Of a DNA stretch of 64,000 nt, positions 32,486 to 40,294 are shown piece after piece; position 1 is the first letter of the stretch; every line of letters starts with the position of its first letter. A model generated the notes under the pieces. It was not told the DNA's origin, ran no database searches, and saw only the letters and a program-made list of their open reading frames with translations. Where the stretch lies: positions 248,001-312,000 of the forward strand of contig NZ_BMRN01000008.1 in assembly GCF_014648655.1 (NCBI RefSeq), read 5' to 3'. Origin of the DNA: Streptomyces atratus. GTDB lineage: Bacteria; Actinomycetota; Actinomycetes; Streptomycetales; Streptomycetaceae. The translations under genes were made by a program, and so were the position numbers.

Positions 32486-32514
32486 GGGTTTGGTCCGCAT
32501 AAACATCCAAACCC
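32486..32514. promoter_or_regulatory. Inverted repeat upstream of ctaC
   Basis: Perfect 8-bp inverted repeat gggtttgg / ccaaaccc with a 13-nt spacer that contains cataaa, about 80 bp before ctaC and about 165 bp before the divergent desulfurase. It could be an operator over the oxidase promoter. The rest of the 32322-32592 gap shows no further clear feature. Confidence 0.4.
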
Positions 32515-32592
32515 CTGCCCGCGTCAGGGCGGCGACCGACCAGAGAGACGGCCGCGCCGACCGCGCGGGCGAGACTCTCGGGAAGGCGCTAC

Positions 32593-33555
32593 GTGAGTCC
32601 CAACGGCTCCGACCGCTCGTCGCGGCGCCCGATGCGGCGGAAGCTGCCGCAGGTGCTGACTGCGGGCCTGGTCCTGGCAACCGCCACCGGTTGCACATAC
32701 AAGGACTTCCCCCGCCTCGGTATGCCTACGCCGGTAACGGAAGAGGCACCACGGATCCTTTCCCTCTGGCAGGGCTCGTGGGCGGCAGCGCTCGCCACGG
32801 GCGTGCTGGTCTGGGGCCTGATCCTGTGGAGCGTCATCTTCCACCGGCGCAGCCGCACCAAGGTCGAGGTTCCTACGCAGACCAGGTACAACATGCCCAT
32901 CGAGGCGCTGTACACCGTGGTCCCTCTGATCATTGTCTCGGTGTTGTTCTACTTCACCGCGCGCGATGAATCGAAGCTCCTCTCGCTCTCCCCGAAGCCT
33001 GCCCACACCATCAACGTGGTCGGCTACCAGTGGAGCTGGGCCTTCAACTACATCGAGAACGTGGACGGGTCCTCCGCCACGGGCAACGAGATCCCCAAGG
33101 AACTCGACGCCATCCCGGACAAGTTCCGGAAGGATTTCCCCAAGAGTGCCGAAGGCGTCTACGACTACGGCGTCCCGGGAACCCGGAACCCGCAGAACGG
33201 CAACCCGGGTCCGACCCTGTGGCTGCCGAAGGGCGAGAAGGTCCGCTTCGTTCTGACTTCGCGTGACGTCATCCACTCCTTCTGGGTGGTGCCGTTCCTC
33301 ATGAAGCAGGACGTCTTTCCGGGCCACACCAACGCCTTCGAGGTGACTCCCAAGGAGGAGGGCACCTACATGGGCAAGTGCGCCGAGCTCTGCGGCGCCG
33401 ACCACTCCCGGATGCTCTTCAACGTCAAGATCGTCTCTCCGGAGCGCTACCAGGCGCACCTCAAGGAGCTGGCGAAGAAGGGCCAGACGGGCTACGTGCC
33501 GGCCGGCATCGAGCAGACTGACCCGGCCAGGAATGCGGAGACGAACAAACTGTGA
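32593..33555 (+). CDS. ctaC: Cytochrome c oxidase subunit II (CtaC)
   Basis: CuA-bearing subunit of the aa3 oxidase, 320 residues, which receives electrons from the tethered cytochrome c of QcrC. An N-terminal lipoprotein signal (TAGLVLATATGC) precedes two membrane helices (about 60-82 and 105-125). The extracytoplasmic cupredoxin domain has a full CuA set: His in DVIHSFWVV and the block CAELCGADHSRM. An insertion between strands (ENVDGSSATGNEIPKEL onward) is typical of actinobacteria, which use a membrane-bound supercomplex. GTG start at 32593. The stop overlaps the ctaD start. Confidence 0.95.
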   Translation: MSPNGSDRSSRRPMRRKLPQVLTAGLVLATATGCTYKDFPRLGMPTPVTEEAPRILSLWQGSWAAALATGVLVWGLILWSVIFHRRSRTKVEVPTQTRYNMPIEALYTVVPLIIVSVLFYFTARDESKLLSLSPKPAHTINVVGYQWSWAFNYIENVDGSSATGNEIPKELDAIPDKFRKDFPKSAEGVYDYGVPGTRNPQNGNPGPTLWLPKGEKVRFVLTSRDVIHSFWVVPFLMKQDVFPGHTNAFEVTPKEEGTYMGKCAELCGADHSRMLFNVKIVSPERYQAHLKELAKKGQTGYVPAGIEQTDPARNAETNKL

Positions 33556-35288
33556 GCATCCTCAACGAACCTCAGGGTGCCGCGGCAGCAGACGACTCGT
33601 ACGAGGACGAGCTGCCGGTCCGGCGGAAGCAGCCGGGAAACATCGTCATCAAGTGGTTGACCACCACTGACCACAAGACGATCGGCACGATGTACCTGGT
33701 CACATCGTTCGCGTTCTTCTGCATCGGCGGTCTGATGGCGCTCTTCATGCGCGCCGAACTGGCCCGTCCCGGCACGCAGATCATGTCGAACGAGCAGTTC
33801 AACCAGGCGTTCACGATGCACGGCACGATCATGCTGCTGATGTTCGCGACGCCGCTGTTCGCCGGGTTCGCGAACTGGATCATGCCGCTGCAGATCGGCG
33901 CGCCCGACGTGGCGTTCCCGCGGTTGAACATGTTCGCGTACTGGCTGTACCTCTTCGGCTCGATCATCGCGGTGGCCGGCTTCCTCACCCCGCAGGGTGC
34001 GGCCGACTTCGGCTGGTTCGCCTACTCCCCGCTCTCGGACGCCGTCCGCTCGCCGGGAATCGGCGCCGACATGTGGATCATGGGTCTGGCCTTCTCCGGC
34101 TTCGGCACGATCCTCGGTTCGGTCAACTTCATCACCACGATCATCTGCATGCGCGCCCCCGGCATGACGATGTTCCGCATGCCGATCTTCGTCTGGAACG
34201 TTCTGCTGACCGGTGTGCTGGTCCTGCTGGCCTTCCCGGTCCTCGCCGCCGCGCTCTTCGCGCTGGAGGCGGACCGCAAGTTCGGTGCGCATGTATTCGA
34301 CGCGGCCAATGGCGGCGCATTGCTCTGGCAGCACCTCTTCTGGTTCTTCGGCCATCCAGAGGTGTACATCATTGCCTTGCCATTCTTCGGAATCATTTCC
34401 GAAGTGATCCCGGTGTTCAGCCGGAAGCCGATGTTCGGCTACATCGGTCTGATCAGTGCGACGATCGCCATTGCAGGCCTCTCCGTGACCGTGTGGGCGC
34501 ACCACATGTACGTCACCGGCGGTGTGCTGTTGCCGTTCTTCTCGTTCATGACATTCCTCATCGCGGTACCGACCGGTGTGAAGTTCTTCAACTGGATCGG
34601 CACGATGTGGAAGGGGTCGCTGTCCTTCGAGACACCGATGCTCTGGGCCGTCGGCTTCCTGATCACCTTCACCTTCGGTGGTCTGACCGGCGTGATCCTG
34701 GCGTCGCCCCCGCTGGACTTCCACGTCTCGGACTCGTACTTCGTCGTCGCGCACTTCCACTACGTCATCTTCGGCACCGTGGTCTTCGCGATGTTCTCCG
34801 GATTCCACTTCTGGTGGCCGAAGTTCACCGGCAAGATGCTGGACGAGCGGCTCGGCAAGATCACGTTCTGGACGCTGTTCGTGGGCTTCCACGGCACGTT
34901 CCTGGTGCAGCACTGGCTGGGTGCCGAGGGCATGCCGCGTCGTTACGCGGACTACCTCGCCGCGGACGGCTTCACCGCGCTGAACACGATCTCGACGATC
35001 TCCTCGTTCCTGCTCGGCCTGTCGATGCTGCCGTTCTTCTACAACGTGTGGAAGACCGCGAAGTACGGCAAGAAGATCGAGGTCGACGACCCGTGGGGCT
35101 ACGGCCGCTCGCTGGAGTGGGCGACCTCCTGCCCGCCGCCGCGGCACAACTTCCTCACGCTGCCGCGGATCCGTTCCGAATCCCCGGCGTTCGACCTGCA
35201 TCACCCGGAGATCTCGGCGCTCGAGCAGCTGGAGCACCACTCCGCGGATGACAAGGCCCTCGCTGGTGGCAAGGAGGCCGGTAAGTGA
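33552..35288 (+). CDS. ctaD: Cytochrome c oxidase subunit I (CtaD)
   Basis: Catalytic subunit of aa3 oxidase, 578 residues with 12 helices. It reduces O2 to water and pumps protons. Heme a/a3 and CuB ligands are visible in FTMHGTIMLLMF, in WFFGHPEVYIIALP (with the His-Tyr crosslink motif) and in VVAHFHYVIFGTVVF. The K-channel Lys and Thr are in MYVTGGVLLPFFSFMTFL-type sequence. GTG 33552 overlaps the ctaC stop (GTGA), so translation is coupled. The tail after about 545 is cytoplasmic and charged. Confidence 0.96.
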   Translation: MSILNEPQGAAAADDSYEDELPVRRKQPGNIVIKWLTTTDHKTIGTMYLVTSFAFFCIGGLMALFMRAELARPGTQIMSNEQFNQAFTMHGTIMLLMFATPLFAGFANWIMPLQIGAPDVAFPRLNMFAYWLYLFGSIIAVAGFLTPQGAADFGWFAYSPLSDAVRSPGIGADMWIMGLAFSGFGTILGSVNFITTIICMRAPGMTMFRMPIFVWNVLLTGVLVLLAFPVLAAALFALEADRKFGAHVFDAANGGALLWQHLFWFFGHPEVYIIALPFFGIISEVIPVFSRKPMFGYIGLISATIAIAGLSVTVWAHHMYVTGGVLLPFFSFMTFLIAVPTGVKFFNWIGTMWKGSLSFETPMLWAVGFLITFTFGGLTGVILASPPLDFHVSDSYFVVAHFHYVIFGTVVFAMFSGFHFWWPKFTGKMLDERLGKITFWTLFVGFHGTFLVQHWLGAEGMPRRYADYLAADGFTALNTISTISSFLLGLSMLPFFYNVWKTAKYGKKIEVDDPWGYGRSLEWATSCPPPRHNFLTLPRIRSESPAFDLHHPEISALEQLEHHSADDKALAGGKEAGK

Positions 35289-35683
35289 AGATCCAGGGCA
35301 AGATGTTCCTCTGGCTGAGCGTCTTCATGCTCGCCATGGCCATCACGTACGGCGTGTGGTCGAAGGAGCCGGCCGGTACCACCGCGCTCGTCCTGGGCTT
35401 CGGCCTGAGCGTCATGATCGGCTTCTACCTGGCCTTCACGGCGCAGCGGGTCGACGCCATGGCTCAGGACAACAAGGAAGCCGATATCGCGGACGAGGCC
35501 GGCGAGGTGGGGTTCTTCTCCCCGCACAGCTGGCAGCCGCTCTCGTTGGCCGTCGGTGGTGCCCTCGCCTTCCTGGGCATCATCTTCGGCTGGTGGCTGC
35601 TCTACTTCTCGCTCCCGGTGATCCTGATCGGCCTGTTCGGCTGGGTCTTCGAGTACTACCGCGGTGAGAACCGCACCCAGTGA
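35285..35683 (+). CDS. ctaF: Cytochrome c oxidase subunit IV (CtaF)
   Basis: Small actinobacterial oxidase subunit of 132 residues with about four membrane helices (2-25, 30-48, 80-98, 102-122). It begins MKIQGKMFLWLSVFMLAMAI and ends WVFEYYRGENRTQ, both characteristic of CtaF. It supports assembly of the bcc-aa3 supercomplex. GTG 35285 overlaps the ctaD stop, so ctaC, ctaD and ctaF form one coupled operon. Confidence 0.93.
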   Translation: MKIQGKMFLWLSVFMLAMAITYGVWSKEPAGTTALVLGFGLSVMIGFYLAFTAQRVDAMAQDNKEADIADEAGEVGFFSPHSWQPLSLAVGGALAFLGIIFGWWLLYFSLPVILIGLFGWVFEYYRGENRTQ

Positions 35684-35708
35684 CAGCGAGTCACCGCTCC
35701 ACCTGACG

Positions 35709-35748
35709 GGGGGCCTGTACTTCTCCACCAAGGGAAGTGCAGGCCCCC
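35709..35748 (+). terminator. Terminator of ctaCDF
   Basis: 15-bp stem with one wobble (gggggcctgtacttc / gaagtgcaggccccc) and a 10-nt loop, 26 nt after ctaF. Confidence 0.8.
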
Positions 35749-35798
35749 TGTTTGGCGTGTACTTCTCCGCCAAAAGAAGTGCAAACCCCCCGTTTGGA
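35717..35798. repeat. Tandem 42-bp duplication covering the terminator
   Basis: Two consecutive near-identical units of 42 bp beginning gtacttctcc (35717 and 35759). They differ at several positions; in the second unit the GC stem is partly lost, leaving only about acttc/gaagt. It looks like a duplicated and decaying terminator. Confidence 0.65.
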
Positions 35799-35843
35799 GT
35801 CACATTGCGCGCTTATAGGGATGAATCTTCATAGCGTGTGTTC

Positions 35844-37106
35844 ATGAACCACGTGCCGCGCTTCCGCCCCGTAGTGAGCTGCACTCTGCTGGTCGTGACC
35901 CTGGTCGCAGGTGTGACCGCCTGCGGTGGGTCCAATGGCCACCCGCTCGCGGCGAAACCGTACGATGCGGCGGACGAGATCTCCTCCAACGTCCCCGAGG
36001 GCGACGAGAAGGCCGACTCCGACAAGCCGCTCGAGGTAACCGTCAACGACGACGACGGCCGGATCACGGACGTGTCGGCCGTGGACGCGATCGGACGCCA
36101 TCTGGCTGGCGAGCTCGATGCCGACGGGAAGCGCTGGCACTCCATCTCCCCGCTCGCCGCCGGCGCCCGCTACACGGTCCGGGTCAGCATGGAGGACGGC
36201 GACGGCGCCCCGGGCAGCCGCACGCTCTCCTTCGAGACCGCCTCCGCCAATGCCAAGAAGCTCCTGAAGGTCACCTTCGGCCCTCAGGCGGGCACCTACG
36301 GCGTCGGACAGCCCATCACGGCGGAACTCAGCGCTCCGGTCAAGGACAAGGCGTCCAGGGCCATCGTGGAGCGTGCCCTGCGGGTCCGCTCCACACCCGC
36401 CGTGACCGGCTCCTGGTACTGGGTCGACGACAAGATCCTGCACTACCGCCCCAAGGACTACTGGCCCGCCAAGGCCGCCATCGAGGTCACCAGCGGCCTG
36501 GCGGGCATCAAGGTCACCGACACGCTGTACGGAGCCCCCGCGAAGGCGCTGAAGCTCACCACGGGCGACCGTGTCGAGGCCATCACCGACGCCGCGGCGC
36601 ACACGATGTCCGTCAAGCGCAACGGGAAAGTGATCAACACCATTCCGGTGACCACCGGCAAGCCCGGCTTCTCCACCCGAAACGGCGTCAAGGTCGTGCT
36701 GAGCAAGGAGTACTCCGTACGCATGCGCGGGGAGACCATCGGCATCTCGGAGAATTCCGACGACGGGTACGACCTGCTGGTCTACTACGCGACCCGTGTC
36801 ACCTGGAGCGGCGAGTACGTGCACGCGGCCCCCTGGTCCACCGGCTCGCAGGGGTACGCGAACGTCAGCCACGGCTGTACGGGCATGAGTACCAGCCTGG
36901 CCGAGTGGTTCTTCAACACCGTGCGCCCGGGCGACATCGTCCAGGTCGTCGGCAGTCAGGGCGAGATGATGACGCCGTTCGACAACGGCTACGGCGACTG
37001 GAACCTTTCCTGGGCCAAATGGCAGGAAGGCAGCGCTCTGTGGAAGAACGACACCCCGGACCGCACAGACACCTTCCAGGCGGCGCGACTGCGCCCCGAG
37101 GTCTGA
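35844..37106 (+). CDS. L,D-transpeptidase lipoprotein with Ig-like domains (YkuD)
   Basis: Cell-wall enzyme of 420 residues that makes 3-3 peptidoglycan crosslinks or attaches molecules to stem peptides. The signal peptide ends in lipobox VTAC. Two Ig-like modules (about 45-150 and 150-245) precede the YkuD catalytic domain (about 250-370), with motif NVSHGCTGMS holding the catalytic His and Cys. Extra residues after about 370 are Trp-rich (DWNLSWAKWQEG), as in mycobacterial LdtMt2-type enzymes. I use ATG 35844; a GTG six bases upstream is in frame, and no convincing ribosome binding site favours either. Tatagg at 35815 could be a -10. Confidence 0.88.
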   Translation: MNHVPRFRPVVSCTLLVVTLVAGVTACGGSNGHPLAAKPYDAADEISSNVPEGDEKADSDKPLEVTVNDDDGRITDVSAVDAIGRHLAGELDADGKRWHSISPLAAGARYTVRVSMEDGDGAPGSRTLSFETASANAKKLLKVTFGPQAGTYGVGQPITAELSAPVKDKASRAIVERALRVRSTPAVTGSWYWVDDKILHYRPKDYWPAKAAIEVTSGLAGIKVTDTLYGAPAKALKLTTGDRVEAITDAAAHTMSVKRNGKVINTIPVTTGKPGFSTRNGVKVVLSKEYSVRMRGETIGISENSDDGYDLLVYYATRVTWSGEYVHAAPWSTGSQGYANVSHGCTGMSTSLAEWFFNTVRPGDIVQVVGSQGEMMTPFDNGYGDWNLSWAKWQEGSALWKNDTPDRTDTFQAARLRPEV

Positions 37107-37163
37107 CCGGTCCGGGGAGTGCGCCGCCCCTCGGCGGGACTGCGGGCAGAACCCCGGCAGGGC

Positions 37164-37565
37164 TCAGGCGTCCACGCAGTCCCTGCTGCGCAGCAGAGCG
37201 GCCAGGGCGTCCGCGAACTCGACCGGTTCGACCGGCAGGGTCACCGCGGCGTCCGCACGGCTCCAGGTGGCCAGCCAGGCGTCCTGCGGGCGCCCGATCA
37301 GCAGCAGCACGGGCGGGCAGTGGAAGATCTCGTCCTTGATCTGCCGGCAGACGCCCATGCCGCCCGCGGGTGCCGTCTCGCCGTCCAGCACACAGACATC
37401 GATGCCGCCGTTGTCCAGTGCGTCCAGGACGGCGGGCAGGGTGGCGCACTCGAGGAACTCCACCGGTGGCACATCGGCCGCGGGCCTGCGCCCGGCTGCC
37501 AGCCTCACCTGCTCACGGGTGTTGGCGTCGTCGCTGTAGACCAGGACCGTGGCGGTCGGCTGCAT
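37164..37565 (-). CDS. Atypical receiver-domain protein (stand-alone)
   Basis: Protein of 133 residues folding as a two-component receiver: ATVLVYSDDANTREQVRLAA (acidic pair in SDD), phosphorylation Asp in DVCVLDGETAPAGG and CPPVLLLIGRPQDAW. The conserved Lys-Pro near the end is missing: the site reads AAVTLPVEPVEF. There is no output domain and no adjacent kinase. ATG 37565 has GGAGG 4-5 nt upstream, the strongest start. It is divergent from ctaE and convergent with the transpeptidase. It may act as a single-domain regulator or a phosphorylation-independent binding module. Confidence 0.75.
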   Translation of the reverse strand: MQPTATVLVYSDDANTREQVRLAAGRRPAADVPPVEFLECATLPAVLDALDNGGIDVCVLDGETAPAGGMGVCRQIKDEIFHCPPVLLLIGRPQDAWLATWSRADAAVTLPVEPVEFADALAALLRSRDCVDA

Positions 37566-37752
37566 TGTTCCTCCGTGACATCTGTGTCTTCGGGGCTTTC
37601 CGGGCATGAACCGATGCGCGGATCGTACTCCGCCCGATGGGCTGTCAGCACCGCCCGGGACAGCGGATTCATGGGCCGTTCGGGGAGGGCACACCCTGTT
37701 GACACACCGAACGGCACCCCCGGGAGTGAGGGCGGGATAAGGGACCGACATA

Positions 37753-38373
37753 ATGTCGGTCGTGGCGACAGCAACGACAGTAGAAACCGGGCACGCGCAC
37801 CCGTCGGTCAATCGACCGAACCTCACCAGCGTCGGAACCATCATCTGGTTGAGTTCCGAGCTGATGTTCTTCGCGGCCCTCTTCGCGATGTACTTCACCC
37901 TGCGATCGGTGACGGGACCGGATCACTGGAAGGAAATGGCTTCGGCCCTGAACTTCCCGTTCTCGGCGACGAACACCACGATCCTGGTGCTCTCCTCACT
38001 CACCTGCCAGCTCGGCGTCTTCGCCGCGGAGCGGGGCGACGTGAAGAAGCTCCGCACCTGGTTCGTGATCACTTTCGTGATGGGTGCGATCTTCATCGGA
38101 GGCCAGGTCTTCGAGTACACCGAGCTGGTGAAGAAGGACGGCCTCTCGCTGTCCTCCGACCCGTACGGCTCGGTGTTCTACCTGACGACCGGCTTCCACG
38201 GGCTGCACGTGACAGGCGGTCTCATCGCCTTCCTGCTCGTTCTGGGCAGGACATACGCAGCCAAGAGGTTCACCCACGAACAGGCGACCGCTGCCATCGT
38301 CGTGTCCTATTACTGGCACTTCGTCGATGTCGTGTGGATCGGCCTCTTCGCCACGATCTACATGATCAAGTAA
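37753..38373 (+). CDS. ctaE: Cytochrome c oxidase subunit III (CtaE)
   Basis: Membrane subunit of aa3 oxidase, 206 residues with five helices (a short type typical of actinobacteria). Family motifs include WLSSELMFFAALFAMYF, FEYTEL and TTGFHGLHVTGG. The last helix reads VSYYWHFVDVVWIGLFATIY, with the Trp-His-Phe signature. ATG 37753 has AAGGGA at about 8 nt. It leads the ctaE-qcrCAB block, expected to be one transcript; the gap to qcrC is 62 bp. Confidence 0.95.
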   Translation: MSVVATATTVETGHAHPSVNRPNLTSVGTIIWLSSELMFFAALFAMYFTLRSVTGPDHWKEMASALNFPFSATNTTILVLSSLTCQLGVFAAERGDVKKLRTWFVITFVMGAIFIGGQVFEYTELVKKDGLSLSSDPYGSVFYLTTGFHGLHVTGGLIAFLLVLGRTYAAKRFTHEQATAAIVVSYYWHFVDVVWIGLFATIYMIK

Positions 38374-38435
38374 CCGGGCTCGAACCCGAACCACATCCAG
38401 CATCGACGCAGAAGATCCTGACACCGGGGTAATCC

Positions 38436-39245
38436 GTGAAAAAGCTCTCCGCACGACGACGCCATCCGTTGGCGGCGGTCGTCGTACTACTCCTCGCGCT
38501 GGCGGCCACTGGGGGGCTGTACGCCGCGTTTGCGCCCGCGAGTAAGGCGCAGGCCGACGACACCGCCCAGTCCCTCGCCATCGATGAGGGCAAGAAGCTG
38601 TACTCCGTCGGTTGCGCCAGCTGCCACGGAACCGGCGGTCAGGGCACCACCGACGGGCCGAGCCTGGTCGGCGTGGGCTCCGCCGCCGTGGACTTCCAGG
38701 TCGGTACGGGCCGTATGCCGGCGCAGCAGCCGGGTGCCCAGGTACCGAAGAAGAAGGTCATCTACAGCCAGGCCGAGATCGACCAGCTCGCGGCGTACGT
38801 CGCGTCGCTCGGCGCCGGCCCGATCGTTCCGACCAAGAATCAGGTCAGCCCTGAGGGTGCGGACATCGCCAAGGGTGGCGACCTGTTCCGTACCAACTGC
38901 GCGCAGTGCCACAACTTCACCGGTGAGGGTGGTGCGCTGACGAACGGCAAGTACGCACCCAGCCTCGAAGGCGTGGACCCGAAGCACATCTACGAGGCCA
39001 TGCAGACCGGCCCGCAGAGCATGCCGTCCTTCCCGGACACGACGATGCCCGAGCAGCAGAAGCGGGACATCATCGCGTACATCCAGACCGTCAACAGCAG
39101 CCAGTCGGAGAACCCGGGTGGTCTGAAGCTGGGCGGCCTGGGCCCGGTCAGTGAGGGTCTGTTCGCCTGGATCTTCGGGCTCGGCGCACTGATCGCAGTT
39201 GCCATTTGGGTCGCGGCCCACACCGCTAAGGCCAAGAAGTCATGA
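38436..39245 (+). CDS. qcrC: Cytochrome bcc complex diheme cytochrome c subunit QcrC
   Basis: Protein of 269 residues. The N-terminal helix (about 11-35) anchors it; two c-type heme domains each carry a CxxCH motif (CASCH at about 60 and CAQCH at about 153), with methionine axial ligands in TGRMPAQ and PQSMPSFP. A C-terminal helix (about 235-260) holds it in the bc1-type complex. It passes electrons from the Rieske protein to CuA directly, replacing soluble cytochrome c. GTG start at 38436. The stop overlaps the qcrA ATG. Confidence 0.96.
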   Translation: MKKLSARRRHPLAAVVVLLLALAATGGLYAAFAPASKAQADDTAQSLAIDEGKKLYSVGCASCHGTGGQGTTDGPSLVGVGSAAVDFQVGTGRMPAQQPGAQVPKKKVIYSQAEIDQLAAYVASLGAGPIVPTKNQVSPEGADIAKGGDLFRTNCAQCHNFTGEGGALTNGKYAPSLEGVDPKHIYEAMQTGPQSMPSFPDTTMPEQQKRDIIAYIQTVNSSQSENPGGLKLGGLGPVSEGLFAWIFGLGALIAVAIWVAAHTAKAKKS

Positions 39246-40294
39246 GTAGCCAAGAGATTCCAGACGAGAACCTGCCCGCTGAGCAGGGCACCGCGCACGG
39301 CGCGGTAGAGGTCGCGGACGACCCGTTCGCCGACCCGGGGCTGCCGGCCCACAAGCCGCGCATCCAGGACATCGACGAACGGGCCGCGAAGCGCTCCGAG
39401 CGCGCCGTGGCGTTCATGTTCACGCTGTCCATGCTGGCGACGATCGGCTTCATCGCCTCGTACGTCATCTTCCCGGTCGACAAGATCGTGTACATCTGGC
39501 CCTTCGGCCATGTGAGCGCGCTCAACTTCTCCCTGGGTCTGACCCTGGGCGTGGCTCTCTTCGCGATCGGAGCCGGTGCCGTCCACTGGGCGCGCACCCT
39601 GATGTCCGACGTGGAGGTCGCCGACGACCGGCACGCCATCGAGGCGACGCCCGAGGTCAAGGCGAAGGTCCTGGCCGACTTCGCGGCAGGTGCCGAGGAG
39701 TCCGCGTTCGGGCGGCGCAAGCTGATCCGCAACACCATGTTCGGTGCGCTGGCCCTGGTGCCGCTCTCCGGTGTGATGCTGCTGCGCGACCTCGGTCCGC
39801 TGCCGGAGAAGAAGCTCCGCAACACCCTGTGGGCCAAGGGCAAGCAGCTCATCAACATGAACACGATGGAGCCGCTGCGTCCCGAGGACGTCGCCGTCGG
39901 TTCGCTGACCTTCGCCATGCCCGAGGGCCTGGAGGAGGGCGCGCACGACTTCCAGAACCAGATCGCCAAGGCCGCGCTGATGATCATCCGCATCGAGCCG
40001 GACAACATCAAGGACAAGCGCGAGCGCGAGTGGGCCCACGAGGGAATCGTGGCCTTCTCCAAGATCTGCACCCACGTCGGCTGCCCGATCAGCCTGTACG
40101 AGCAGCAGACGCACCACGTGCTTTGCCCGTGCCACCAGTCCACCTTCGACCTCTCCGACGGCGCCCGCGTCATCTTCGGTCCGGCCGGTCACGCCCTTCC
40201 GCAGCTGCGGATCGGCGTGAACAGCGAGGGCAACCTCGAGGCGCTCGGTGACTTCGAAGAGCCCGTCGGTCCTGCATTCTGGGAGCGCGGATGA
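39242..40294 (+). CDS. qcrA: Rieske iron-sulfur subunit QcrA
   Basis: Protein of 350 residues with three N-terminal helices (about 55-80, 90-120, 160-180), longer than mitochondrial Rieske proteins as usual in actinobacteria. The C-terminal [2Fe-2S] domain has CTHVGCPISLYE and CPCHQSTFDLSDGA, giving two Cys and two His ligands. It oxidises menaquinol at the Qo site. ATG 39242 overlaps the qcrC stop, and its own stop overlaps the qcrB ATG. Cluster assembly likely uses A-type carriers such as ErpA. Confidence 0.96.
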   Translation: MSSQEIPDENLPAEQGTAHGAVEVADDPFADPGLPAHKPRIQDIDERAAKRSERAVAFMFTLSMLATIGFIASYVIFPVDKIVYIWPFGHVSALNFSLGLTLGVALFAIGAGAVHWARTLMSDVEVADDRHAIEATPEVKAKVLADFAAGAEESAFGRRKLIRNTMFGALALVPLSGVMLLRDLGPLPEKKLRNTLWAKGKQLINMNTMEPLRPEDVAVGSLTFAMPEGLEEGAHDFQNQIAKAALMIIRIEPDNIKDKREREWAHEGIVAFSKICTHVGCPISLYEQQTHHVLCPCHQSTFDLSDGARVIFGPAGHALPQLRIGVNSEGNLEALGDFEEPVGPAFWERG

